Assembly: GCA_903904615.1 (NCBI GenBank)
Contig: CAIVDG010000101.1
Span: 1-17,441, forward strand
Direction: 5' to 3'
From: an uncultured Acidimicrobiaceae bacterium
Lineage (GTDB): Bacteria > Actinomycetota > Acidimicrobiia > Acidimicrobiales > Ilumatobacteraceae
Length of the DNA: 17,441 nucleotides
Shown here: in pieces, positions 1 through 6,812 of the stretch
Layout of the letters: each line of letters opens with the position of its first letter
Position numbering within the stretch: position 1 is the stretch's first letter
Program-made: the position numbers and the translations under genes
The notes under the pieces: generated by a model
Databases searched by the model: none
Told to the model about the DNA's origin: nothing
The model's input: only the letters and a program-made list of their open reading frames with translations

Positions 1-1166
1 AGGAAATAGCCCGCAAAGCCCAGAGCCTGAATAATGCTGAGTTCGTGCTCGATAGTGCGCCATGCGCGGGCCCGAAGTGAGAGGTCTTCGGTGCTGTCTG
101 ATGGTTTATCTCCGTAACGACGCCGAGCGCCACGCGTCACGAGTTCACGCAAGTACGTCATTTCATCTAACCCATTCGGACATGGAAACGGTGGAAGTTG
201 TGGTGCCACCAATGCCAGGTCGAATGCAATATCTGCCGCTAACGATGCAGTGCGTTCAATAACCCCGGGATACCGCGCGAAACGGCGCTGCATTTCAATA
301 CCAGAGCGCAAATACGCAGTGGCAGCAGCAGGAAGTTGATGATCGATGTGGTCGAGACCGCATCGATTGCGTACCGCCGCCAATGCTGTTGCAAGGCGAT
401 GCTGTGGAGGTGTTGCGTACAGCACATTGTTGGTGGCAATGCATTCCACATTTACACGCGCAGCTAGTTGCACTAGTTGGTCGTTACGTACAGAATCGAC
501 AGGGTCGCCGTGGTCCCACAGTTCCACCAACACATTTTCAGAACCAAAGCTTTCCACCAGTTGATGCAACACAAGTTCTGCAGCACGTGGACCGTCTTGC
601 TCTAACGCGCGCACTACTGCACCCTGTGTTCCACCCGTAAGAACAACGCAGTGAGAACGCACCGTTTGACCGACGCGTTCAATGGTGAATACCGGTGCAC
701 CTTTGTGCCCCGCTAATTGACCTTCGCTTACTGCACGCGCCATACGCGCATACCCAGCCGACCCGCGTGCAAGAAGAACAATGTCTCCTGCTTCAGCACA
801 GTCGAGTTCAACACCAAATACCGTGGGCAACGCAACTGCACGTGCTGCTTCTGCGAAACGCACAATGCCATACAGCCCGTTGCGATCGGTAAGAGCAAGA
901 GCCCGCAAGCCGAGTGCAGCTGCTACTTCTGCAAGTTCTTCAGGGTGAGATGCCCCTTCAAGAAACGAAAAATTGGAGCGGCAGTGCAGCTCTGCATACG
1001 GCACCCCGCTTTGCCCACGAGAGAGAACCGGCTGAAAAGGCTGGCGTTTGGCACTGAGTGCTGGCCCATCGCCCCCGCTGTTCCAGGCAACAGACGAAGG
1101 AGCGCGACCATTTGACAGCCGTGCTTCAAGTTCTGCCCATGACAGGTCTGAATTTTGGAACCCCAC
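1..1166 (-). CDS. dnaE2: Error-prone DNA polymerase III alpha subunit DnaE2 (ImuC), N-terminal part, runs off the left edge
   Basis: This is the catalytic polymerase of the SOS mutasome, which extends across damaged DNA together with ImuB and ImuA'. About 388 residues are present. The N-terminus (SWAELEARLSNGR) matches the usual actinobacterial DnaE2 start. A PHP-type domain follows from about residue 57 (YAELHCRSNFSFLEGASHPEEL). The last visible residues (EHELSIIQALGFAGYF) are the conserved lead-in to the polymerase palm. GTG at 1166-1164 is chosen because the protein then begins like known DnaE2 proteins and because a TACGCT hexamer lies exactly 6 nt upstream, just after a LexA box. PHP positions that are normally His-x-His and Asp-His read His-Cys-Arg (61-63) and Asp-Arg-Asn (94-96), so metal binding is probably lost. 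The reading frame is shared with the upstream NUDIX gene, separated by its TAG. Family assignment is very secure. Confidence 0.95.
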   Translation of the reverse strand, partial: MGFQNSDLSWAELEARLSNGRAPSSVAWNSGGDGPALSAKRQPFQPVLSRGQSGVPYAELHCRSNFSFLEGASHPEELAEVAAALGLRALALTDRNGLYGIVRFAEAARAVALPTVFGVELDCAEAGDIVLLARGSAGYARMARAVSEGQLAGHKGAPVFTIERVGQTVRSHCVVLTGGTQGAVVRALEQDGPRAAELVLHQLVESFGSENVLVELWDHGDPVDSVRNDQLVQLAARVNVECIATNNVLYATPPQHRLATALAAVRNRCGLDHIDHQLPAAATAYLRSGIEMQRRFARYPGVIERTASLAADIAFDLALVAPQLPPFPCPNGLDEMTYLRELVTRGARRRYGDKPSDSTEDLSLRARAWRTIEHELSIIQALGFAGYF

Positions 1167-1172
1167 GAGCCC

Positions 1173-1193
1173 AGCGTACCGAACACATGTTCG
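1173..1193 (-). promoter_or_regulatory. LexA (SOS) box plus leaderless-type -10 element of dnaE2
   Basis: On the coding strand, CGAACATGTGTTCG (1193-1180) is a perfect match to the Gram-positive LexA operator pattern CGAAC-N4-GTTCG. One base later comes TACGCT (1178-1173), then 6 nt, then the GTG start of dnaE2. A LexA dimer bound here would cover the promoter directly. The same 14 bases with the same spacing stand before imuA'. Confidence 0.9.
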
Positions 1194-1196
1194 CTT

Positions 1197-1754
1197 CTAC
1201 GCGGGCTGCCCCACCCTGGCACGTGCGGCCTGTAAGGCGCCCAACAAGCCCGCATCTGCAATAGCAAGGGCATCGTCCCACATAAACCACTTCACATCGG
1301 GGCTCTCCCCTTCTGCTGGCTGCATGGGTAGTTCAGCCGAACGCAACAGATACCGCACGTCGTGATGCGTATGCCCCTTCGGGCCCGGATGCACATCGAC
1401 ATGAAACAGCACACCACCCTCGCGTTGATGCCGAACAGGAAGACCCGTTTCTTCGTGCGCTTCACGCAAGGCCGCATCTACTGGCAATTCGCCTACTTCG
1501 ATATGGCCACCGGGCTGCAACCACATTCCTAAACGCTTGTGTAAATGCAAGGCAACTTTGCTACCGGCATCGTTCACAACAATTGCCGAAGCAGTGACAT
1601 GCACAAGTCCAATGTCTTCGTTGCACGGATCGTCAAGCTGTGGAACTTCCAAAAGAAATTGTTGTATTGAAGAACGTTCACGTTCGTCTATGGGTGTGTG
1701 CGTACGCAAAAACTGAAGAACATCATCGATGGATGACTGCGCAGAAGATGACAC
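1197..1754 (-). CDS. NUDIX hydrolase
   Basis: A hydrolase of nucleoside-diphosphate-linked substrates; the exact substrate cannot be read from sequence. The complete Nudix box G-x5-E-x7-REUxEExGU is present at about residues 83-105 (GGHIEVGELP...LREAHEETGL), preceded by the KRLGMWLQPGGH strand typical of cytoplasmic NTP/NDP-X pyrophosphatases of the MutT/NudG type. The GTG at 1754 is preferred: CACACT stands 6 nt upstream, and the product (185 aa) then begins with the helical leader usual for this actinobacterial subgroup. An ATG at 1808 gives 203 aa and cannot be excluded. The gene ends 30 nt before dnaE2 and lies inside the mutasome locus, so a role in cleaning damaged nucleotides is tempting. 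However, the SOS box lies downstream of it, so it is not part of the LexA-controlled unit itself. Confidence 0.9.
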   Translation of the reverse strand: MSSSAQSSIDDVLQFLRTHTPIDERERSSIQQFLLEVPQLDDPCNEDIGLVHVTASAIVVNDAGSKVALHLHKRLGMWLQPGGHIEVGELPVDAALREAHEETGLPVRHQREGGVLFHVDVHPGPKGHTHHDVRYLLRSAELPMQPAEGESPDVKWFMWDDALAIADAGLLGALQAARARVGQPA

Positions 1755-1760
1755 CTCTCG

Positions 1761-1766
1761 AGTGTG
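1761..1766 (-). promoter_or_regulatory. Putative -10 element (CACACT) for a leaderless NUDIX transcript
   Basis: CACACT on the minus strand is followed by 6 nt and the GTG at 1754. The same hexamer stands 7 nt before the limonene-epoxide-hydrolase-like gene. It matches the leaderless pattern seen elsewhere in the window but lacks the leading TA, so it is weaker. Confidence 0.4.
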
Positions 1767-1857
1767 ACACACCCGAGGCGTATTCTGAAAGGTATGTAGT
1801 TCTCCCATTTCGCTGCCTTCACATACCCCCGTATGGGGCACTACCGCAAGGAGCGTT

Positions 1858-2157
1858 ATGTCAGATAACCCATTCCCCTTTTTTGCGCATCGAAGCATGC
1901 GTCAGTTGAAGTATTTCAATATTGTGCGTCACCACGCAGATGGCGACCGTCAACTTGTTCAGTTTTGGTGCACCAGCATTGAAGAAGCAGTCATTGAAGC
2001 GGTCAATACATGCGCAGTGGAGGGTTGGCACATTGAAAGCGTCACCATGGACTGCGACCGTCCCCGCGAAGATGAACTCTTCGAAGAAATTGTTCGACAG
2101 AACTTTGACAACGAGTTCTACAACATTGTTCAGCACTTCAACGATGATCAGTCGTAG
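1858..2157 (+). CDS. Conserved-looking small protein of unknown function (99 aa)
   Basis: I do not recognise this protein. It is acidic and soluble-looking, with no signal peptide or membrane segment. It has a compact alpha/beta-looking core (RQLKYFNIVRHHADGD, then WCTSIEEAVIEAVNTC and EGWHIESVTMDCD) and ends in an acidic tail (EDELFEEIVRQNFDNEFYNIV). The ATG at 1858 has a good Shine-Dalgarno AAGGAG (1848-1853), which supports real translation. It lies on the opposite strand between imuB and the NUDIX gene, converging on imuB with a 10-bp overlap of coding ends (2148-2157) and diverging from the NUDIX gene. It interrupts what would otherwise be a continuous mutasome block. An internal ATG at 1897 is an alternative start. 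Confidence 0.7.
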   Translation: MSDNPFPFFAHRSMRQLKYFNIVRHHADGDRQLVQFWCTSIEEAVIEAVNTCAVEGWHIESVTMDCDRPREDELFEEIVRQNFDNEFYNIVQHFNDDQS

Positions 2158-3605
2158 CGTGCAAGAACTTTCCACTCAGAGTTTTCCAGACTGAGCAAAA
2201 ATACGCGCACCGTATTGCGCTGTGTGCGAACCAGCATCTGCATGCGCACACACCGTCGCCGGCGTCGTGCGTCCCACCATCTCTCTTCAACGGGCCACGG
2301 GCCCGCCACACCTTCCACTGTGTAGCGATACCCCGCCACAGAGACAAACGCTGGCGTCGTAGTGAGTTCGTGACGCCCGCTGACCGCAACATGTTCTCCG
2401 TGTTCATCAACCACGAGGGCCGGGTGTGGTTCAGGAAAGATACACGTGGGTGATGGCTGAGGAACAGACCCGGTCCATTGTCGAGCAACACCACGACCTT
2501 CGGTGACACGCTGTTGTGCATGTTCTGAATCTGAAATGTTCACCATGGACAACGGAACGTGGGAATACACCTGCGTAATGTCCCGACCACCTTCCCACTG
2601 GGGCACCGTGACAACAACCGAACTATGGACAGCTTGGGCCATAGACGCCGCACGAAGAGCACGTTCAATGTTTTCTTCATTGCCTCCCCACAACAGTGGT
2701 TGCACGGCCAACACTTCACGACATTCCAATGGCACCAAGCGCACACGCACAATGCCACTTGTGGGTGCATCGGGGTCTGCATCGTTTGATACCAGCCACC
2801 CATCGAGTTGATACAACACTCGTTGCGCAAGAGACGCAGAGTCGAACCCGCGTGGTTCTCCCCACACACGTGTTGATGTTTCTGCATGATCGGTTTCGCA
2901 TTCCAGCAACATGCGTACGCACTGCTGACCATGTGCAGCAATGGCTGCAACAACACTCTGAATTGCAGTGAGCGATGCCGAGACCACGTGCGATGCAACA
3001 CTGAGTGGAGATTCAAAGTCGAGAGAGCACGCAAAGTCTGATGGCGGAGACCCTGGAGCGAGATGGCACACCTCTTCCCCATTCACCAACTGCCATACAC
3101 TGCGACCCTCGCTGCCGAAACGATCGATAAGTGCAGATTCACCAATGCGATGCACGTCCCCACACTGGGATAGCCCCAGCCGTTGCAACAAACTGACTGT
3201 GTGGGCAGAAACGGAACCCACTTTCTCTAGTGCACCCACAGGAAGAGCATGGAGAAACTGTTGCGAGACCGAATGATGGATAACGCACGGCGTTGCGCGC
3301 GAGACCGACAGAAGTGCTGCTGCACGTGCGGCAAACCGTGATGATGCAATACCCACACCACACGGAACTTCCTGATTGCTACACACTTCAAACAGACGAC
3401 GAGCAACAGCATCTTCCCCGCCGAAATAGCGTGTAGGGCCACGCGCCGACAGAACCATGATTCCGGCGTCTTCTACTTCGACTAGCGGCGACAACTCACT
3501 AACGGCGCGCACCACATGTTCGAACTGGGTAAACGCATAGTGCTCACCCTGCGATTCATGGTGCTGTTTCCATTCGGGAAACACAATGGCGATTGTGCGA
3601 CTCAT
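2148..3605 (-). CDS. imuB: ImuB, Y-family polymerase-like mutasome scaffold
   Basis: This protein bridges DnaE2, ImuA' and the beta clamp in SOS mutagenesis. It has 485 residues from the ATG at 3605, which overlaps the imuA' stop as ATGA. A Y-family fold is visible: the palm/fingers segment GPTRYFGGEDAVARRLFEVC (about 56-75), GVGIASSRFAARAAA (83-97), and a helix-hairpin-helix-like VGSVSAHTVSLLQRLGLSQCGDV. The N-terminal strand reads IAIVFPEW, where an active Y-family polymerase has the Asp-x-Asp-x-Phe metal-binding motif, so it should be catalytically dead, as known for ImuB. QPLLW at 302-306 fits the clamp-binding pattern QxxL[FW] at the place expected in ImuB. The C-terminus (WKVLARYD) is the family's usual ending. 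A longer upstream start in the same frame (3734) would lie inside imuA' and is rejected. Confidence 0.93.
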   Translation of the reverse strand: MSRTIAIVFPEWKQHHESQGEHYAFTQFEHVVRAVSELSPLVEVEDAGIMVLSARGPTRYFGGEDAVARRLFEVCSNQEVPCGVGIASSRFAARAAALLSVSRATPCVIHHSVSQQFLHALPVGALEKVGSVSAHTVSLLQRLGLSQCGDVHRIGESALIDRFGSEGRSVWQLVNGEEVCHLAPGSPPSDFACSLDFESPLSVASHVVSASLTAIQSVVAAIAAHGQQCVRMLLECETDHAETSTRVWGEPRGFDSASLAQRVLYQLDGWLVSNDADPDAPTSGIVRVRLVPLECREVLAVQPLLWGGNEENIERALRAASMAQAVHSSVVVTVPQWEGGRDITQVYSHVPLSMVNISDSEHAQQRVTEGRGVARQWTGSVPQPSPTCIFPEPHPALVVDEHGEHVAVSGRHELTTTPAFVSVAGYRYTVEGVAGPWPVEERWWDARRRRRCVRMQMLVRTQRNTVRVFLLSLENSEWKVLARYD

Positions 3606-4270
3606 GGCGTAGCCGGCGAAAGAGATCCGTGAGTATTGGGTAAATACGCAACACATGAACGTGGGCCATGCACGCGCTTTCCCTGTGCCTGCACCTGCAC
3701 TTCGCGACGGATTGCATGCGTAGTGAACTGCCATTGTTGCGTGGCTGCAGAGAATGCCGCATGAGGAGAAAACGGACCTGGTGCACCAATAAGAAACAAC
3801 ACTGACGATTGCGCTTTCACACGCGCAGTAATACGGCGTGCTTCAGCAGGTGAACACTGCGGTGCCGACACTGCAACAAGATCGAAGCCGTCGACAAGTG
3901 CACCCACCACAGCACCCCACGATGCATTGCGTTCAACAGACACGCTGACTGTTCTGTGCAACGCAACGCCATATTCGTGCAATGCAAGAAACCCCACCTG
4001 CTGCAGGTTGACCAGCGACAACCATGAACCGTCTTGCGTTGCCGACGACACAAACGCGGCAAGCAACGACAACGAAGCATCGCCGCCAAGGCAGTACACA
4101 GACCCACGTTCGAGACCACGTGACGGCAAGAGTGATGCCAATGGATGAGGAACAGTAAGTGGTCCGCACCCCGATGCTGCGCGTGCACTGACACGTTCCG
4201 CAAACTGCGCGCCAGTTTCAACCCCAGAGAGATGGGGGCCAGACAATGTGAGCGAGCCAACGGTGGACAT
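3602..4270 (-). CDS. imuA': ImuA', degenerate RecA-like mutasome accessory protein
   Basis: First gene of the SOS-controlled imuA'-imuB pair. It has 222 residues. A RecA-like core is recognisable from LPSRGLERGSVYCLGG (48-63), where RecA would continue into a Walker A loop. Here the loop reads GGDASLSLL without the Lys-Thr, so ATP binding is unlikely. The segment VDGFDLVAVSAP (126-137) corresponds to the Walker B strand. The C-terminal part (about 185-212, REVQVQAQGKRVHGPRSCVAYLP) resembles the ImuA' tail. Assignment rests on position and operon as well as on weak sequence character: imuB follows with a 4-nt ATGA overlap, and a perfect LexA box and -10 element stand directly upstream. In known systems ImuA' stabilises ImuB and brings in RecA. 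Confidence 0.85.
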   Translation of the reverse strand: MSTVGSLTLSGPHLSGVETGAQFAERVSARAASGCGPLTVPHPLASLLPSRGLERGSVYCLGGDASLSLLAAFVSSATQDGSWLSLVNLQQVGFLALHEYGVALHRTVSVSVERNASWGAVVGALVDGFDLVAVSAPQCSPAEARRITARVKAQSSVLFLIGAPGPFSPHAAFSAATQQWQFTTHAIRREVQVQAQGKRVHGPRSCVAYLPNTHGSLSPATP

Positions 4271-4276
4271 GGCGCC

Positions 4277-4297
4277 ACCATAGCGAACACATGTTCG
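4277..4297 (-). promoter_or_regulatory. LexA (SOS) box plus leaderless-type -10 element of imuA'-imuB
   Basis: On the coding strand, CGAACATGTGTTCG (4297-4284) is identical to the dnaE2 box. One base later comes TATGGT (4282-4277), then 6 nt, then the ATG of imuA'. Spacing is identical at every step to that at dnaE2, so the two units of the mutasome should be derepressed together. Confidence 0.92.
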
Positions 4298-4329
4298 TAA
4301 GTTTCAGGGCCCCGAACGAGCCCTAGGAG

Positions 4330-4791
4330 TTATCCCTGCTTGGCGAGCCACGTCTCGCGACCGAGCCGGCTGCGTTCCCACAAATGTGCTGGCACACGGG
4401 GGTCGAGACCTGCGCCTGAGCCATCGGCGGCGGGAGCCGCTGCAGCAGGTGCTGCTTCTGCAGGCATTTGCGCCAGAAGTTCTTCCACGCTTGGCGGGGT
4501 CATACCGGGCTTCCAATATTGGTACAGGTCGCGCACAATGTCGTTCAGACCAGGCTGCGACGCACCAGATGACAACTGCGCAGTCACAATGTTTCCGTAC
4601 ACGTGAACCCATGACACTTGGCCAGACTCGAGCAAACGGCGAGCAACAACAGCTGCGGGGCGTGTTCCCTTCGCTTCAGCCACAGAGGTAAATCGCTCGT
4701 GACCCATTCCTGTGAGAGACCGGTTGGTCTCGAATCGGACGATGGCGGCTGACCCGCCTGCCTTTTGCTCTACTGCTACTGGCTGACCCAT
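4330..4791 (-). CDS. Small protein with possible NifU/Nfu N-terminal-like domain and Ala/Pro-rich C-terminus
   Basis: The 153-residue product starts at the ATG at 4791, chosen because TAGCGT lies 7 nt upstream. A TTG at 4863 with an AGGGG sequence before it would give 177 residues. Residues about 15-80 (VRFETNRSLTGMGHERF, then AAVVARRLLESGQVSWVHVYGNIVTAQL) resemble the Nfu N-terminal domain: a conserved N-R-S-L-T-G opening and a final beta strand that predicts 'where the residue goes on this strand'. This match is from memory and moderate. There is no CxxC iron-sulfur scaffold motif. A low-complexity Ala-rich linker (EAAPAAAAPAADGSG) and a basic tail follow. The gene is followed by imuA' on the same strand, with the SOS box in the 59-nt gap, so it is probably transcribed independently. 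Function is unknown. Confidence 0.75.
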   Translation of the reverse strand: MGQPVAVEQKAGGSAAIVRFETNRSLTGMGHERFTSVAEAKGTRPAAVVARRLLESGQVSWVHVYGNIVTAQLSSGASQPGLNDIVRDLYQYWKPGMTPPSVEELLAQMPAEAAPAAAAPAADGSGAGLDPRVPAHLWERSRLGRETWLAKQG

Positions 4792-4798
4792 AAATGTC

Positions 4799-4804
4799 AC
4801 GCTA
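4799..4804 (-). promoter_or_regulatory. Putative -10 element (TAGCGT), leaderless type, of the NifU-N-like gene
   Basis: TAGCGT on the minus strand, then 7 nt, then ATG at 4791. It fits the TAnnnT-N6/7-start pattern that recurs in this window and decides the start of the gene. Confidence 0.5.
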
Positions 4805-4867
4805 GTCAACCGCACCAGGCTTCGCCTACTAATCCGTTCTACGGGTACCGTACGCAGTACCAATCAC

Positions 4868-4882
4868 GACCCCTCAGGGGTC
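4868..4882. repeat. Perfect inverted repeat upstream of the acyl-CoA dehydrogenase
   Basis: GACCCCT-C-AGGGGTC has two 7-bp arms around one base. It lies 18 nt before the acyl-CoA dehydrogenase start. With so short a loop it would not form a stable RNA hairpin, so a protein-binding site (for example for a TetR-type fatty-acid regulator) is more plausible. No regulator gene is nearby, so this is inference. Confidence 0.4.
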
Positions 4883-4900
4883 CTGTTACAGGGGACAACC

Positions 4901-6151
4901 ATGGCTGACATCACCATTGAAGAGTTCGAAAAGGAAGCCCGCGCTTTCCTCGAAGCAAACGCAGAAAAGCGTCCTGTAGAAAAAGCATTCGTGTGGGGCG
5001 AAGGCTCCGACAACTTCTATCGCGAGAAAGACCGCGAACAAGAGGCTCAGAATGCTGAAGATGCAAAGAAGTGGCGTCAGAAGAAATTCGATGCTGGCTT
5101 TGGCTGGATCACTGGTCCAAAGGAATACGGCGGCCGTGCATTGCCACCGTCATACGACCGTTTGTACAGCCAAATGGAATCCACCTACCGCGTTGCCGAC
5201 CAAAGCGCATTTGCTATCAGCCTTGGAATGGTGACTCCAACAATTCTCGATCACGGTTCACAAGAAGCACGCGATCTGTACGTGCGCAAGTTGTGGCGCG
5301 GCGAAATGATTGCATCGCAGTTGTTCTCCGAGCCAGGCGCAGGTTCCGACCTTGCATCTCTCACCACCAAGGCTGTAAAAGACGGCGACGAGTGGGTTAT
5401 CACCGGCCAGAAGGTGTGGACCACCGGTGCGCACTACTCCGACATCGGCGAAATCATGACCCGTACCGACTGGGATCTTCCCAAGCACAAGGGCCTCACC
5501 GCATTCATCATCGACTTCAAGGATCCAAATGTTGAAGTTCGCCCGTTGAAGCAAATGACAGGTGGCGCAAGCTTCAATGAAATCTTCTTCAACGAAGTTC
5601 GCGTGAAAGACAACATGCGTTTGGGCGATGTGAACAACGGATGGAACGTTGCACTCACCACTCTCATGAACGAGCGCGCATCAATTGGCACCAACAACTC
5701 TGGTGACAACAACTTGCTCACACGCGTCATTGCAATGGTGAAGCACTACGGCTTGGAGAATGATCCACTCATTCGCACCGAACTTGCAGACATCGTTATC
5801 AACTACCGCATTGCCGGAATGAATGCTGCACGCACCACTGCAAAGGCAAAGGCTGGCCAGTTGCCCGGACCAGAAGGCTCCATCGGCAAGATGGTGTTGG
5901 TCAACAACCAAGCACGCCTCGTGAAGTTCCTGTCACATGTTCTCGGACCAAAGCTCATCGCTGACGGCGGCGAGTGGGGCACCTACGCGTGGGCAAACTT
6001 CGTTCTCGGAACACCAGGTCTTCGTATTGCTGGTGGTTCAGACGAAGTCATGCGCAACATCGTTGGTGAGCGCGTGCTCGGCCTTCCAAAAGAGCCAGGC
6101 ATCGACTCACGTTCGCCATTCAAAGACATCAAGGTGTCCACCGCCAAGTAG
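4901..6151 (+). CDS. Acyl-CoA dehydrogenase
   Basis: FAD-dependent alpha,beta-dehydrogenation of an acyl-CoA thioester; the product has 416 residues, normal for the family. Signature 1 is at residues 140-151 (QLFSEPGAGSDL), the FAD-contacting WTTGAHYSD at 173-181, and the C-terminal signature at 375-395 (RIAGGSDEVMRNIVGERVLG). The residue corresponding to the medium-chain enzyme's catalytic Glu is Gly in IAGGSDE. Glu258 in LMNERASIG aligns with the alternative base used by isovaleryl-CoA dehydrogenase-type enzymes, so it is the likely catalytic base. Substrate (branched, long-chain, steroid side chain or other) cannot be told. A Shine-Dalgarno AGGGG (4890-4894) stands 6 nt before the ATG, unlike the leaderless neighbours. 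The gene is probably monocistronic and converges on rnhB with 17 nt between stop codons. Confidence 0.95.
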   Translation: MADITIEEFEKEARAFLEANAEKRPVEKAFVWGEGSDNFYREKDREQEAQNAEDAKKWRQKKFDAGFGWITGPKEYGGRALPPSYDRLYSQMESTYRVADQSAFAISLGMVTPTILDHGSQEARDLYVRKLWRGEMIASQLFSEPGAGSDLASLTTKAVKDGDEWVITGQKVWTTGAHYSDIGEIMTRTDWDLPKHKGLTAFIIDFKDPNVEVRPLKQMTGGASFNEIFFNEVRVKDNMRLGDVNNGWNVALTTLMNERASIGTNNSGDNNLLTRVIAMVKHYGLENDPLIRTELADIVINYRIAGMNAARTTAKAKAGQLPGPEGSIGKMVLVNNQARLVKFLSHVLGPKLIADGGEWGTYAWANFVLGTPGLRIAGGSDEVMRNIVGERVLGLPKEPGIDSRSPFKDIKVSTAK

Positions 6152-6168
6152 CCGGTGGCGCTTTGGCG

Positions 6169-6789
6169 CTACAACAAATTCCACGACTTGCGATGCAAGT
6201 CGGTTAACCCGTGCGACTTAATTGCGTCGGTGTGCACTTTTGCGCCGTAGCCCTTGTTACCTTCCCACCCATAGTGCGGGAACTGCTCATGCAGTTCGGT
6301 CATCAGTGCGTCGCGTTCCACTTTTGCAATCACGCTTGCGGCCGACACGCATGCACAGTCTTGGTCGGCCTTTATGCGCGTCACAATGCGCGGACCGCCA
6401 GCTTCTTCCATCAGAAACGATGTGTTGCCGTCCAAGATCACAACATCGGGAGTGATGCCCAAGTTCTGCAATGCACGACTTGCGGCGAGACCTAACGACG
6501 TGACGATGCCGTACTTGTCAATCTCTGCAGCCGTGGCCGACCCCGTTGCCCACGCCATCCCCCACTCTTTGGCCACGGGCACCATTGCTTCACGTCTCTT
6601 CGGTGTCATCAGTTTTGAATCGCGAAGACCTTCAGGGATCTCCCCCACAGTTGCATCAATAGCAACGACACCAATAGTGACTGGCCCCGCAATGGCACCA
6701 CGACCCACTTCGTCCATTCCCGCAACAATGCGCGCACCATTGGCGAAGAATTCACGCTCTACGTCAAGAGTGGGTTCCGGTCGTGCCAT
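6169..6789 (-). CDS. rnhB: Ribonuclease HII
   Basis: Removes ribonucleotides and RNA-DNA hybrids from genomic DNA. The product has 206 residues from the ATG at 6789, where TACGCT lies 7 nt upstream; an earlier in-frame start at 6828 would overlap the divergent MOSC gene. The type 2 RNase H fingerprint is complete: GMDEVGRGAIAGPV (Asp26, Glu27), the ILDGN strand (Asp120), KADQDC (Asp142) and SAASVIAKVERD (149-160). The C-terminal helix with GYGAKVHTDAIKSHGLTDLHRKSW is the usual substrate-binding end. It is divergent from the MOSC-domain gene with only 23 nt between start codons. Confidence 0.97.
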   Translation of the reverse strand: MARPEPTLDVEREFFANGARIVAGMDEVGRGAIAGPVTIGVVAIDATVGEIPEGLRDSKLMTPKRREAMVPVAKEWGMAWATGSATAAEIDKYGIVTSLGLAASRALQNLGITPDVVILDGNTSFLMEEAGGPRIVTRIKADQDCACVSAASVIAKVERDALMTELHEQFPHYGWEGNKGYGAKVHTDAIKSHGLTDLHRKSWNLL

Positions 6790-6796
6790 TGCATGA

Positions 6797-6806
6797 AGCG
6801 TAGGCT
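6797..6806. promoter_or_regulatory. Overlapping divergent -10 elements of rnhB and the MOSC gene
   Basis: The 10-mer AGCGTAGGCT contains TAGGCT on the plus strand (6801-6806, 6 nt before the MOSC ATG) and TACGCT on the minus strand (6802-6797, 7 nt before the rnhB ATG). The two hexamers share the central TA. Both genes would then be transcribed leaderlessly from start points only about 24 bp apart. A GAAGC-GTAG-GCTTC inverted repeat (6795-6808) coincides with it and may simply reflect this symmetry. Confidence 0.55.
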
Positions 6807-6812
6807 TCGCAC

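Noticed and set aside
717..1115. Open frames of 60-132 codons on the plus strand across dnaE2.
   Set aside because: They are antisense to a clearly conserved polymerase and have no recognisable protein features.
3606..3734. N-terminal extension of ImuB by 43 residues.
   Set aside because: It would overlap imuA' by more than 100 nt, shows no family similarity, and the ATG at 3605 forms a classic ATGA coupling.
4184..4195. GTGTCAGTG on the minus strand, resembling the upstream motif of PafBC-type promoters.
   Set aside because: It lies inside the imuA' coding region and has no correctly spaced -10 element after it.
6151..6172. GGCGCTTTGGCGC motif after the acyl-CoA dehydrogenase as a terminator.
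   Set aside because: The possible stem is only 4 bp with no T-run, and it lies against the rnhB stop.
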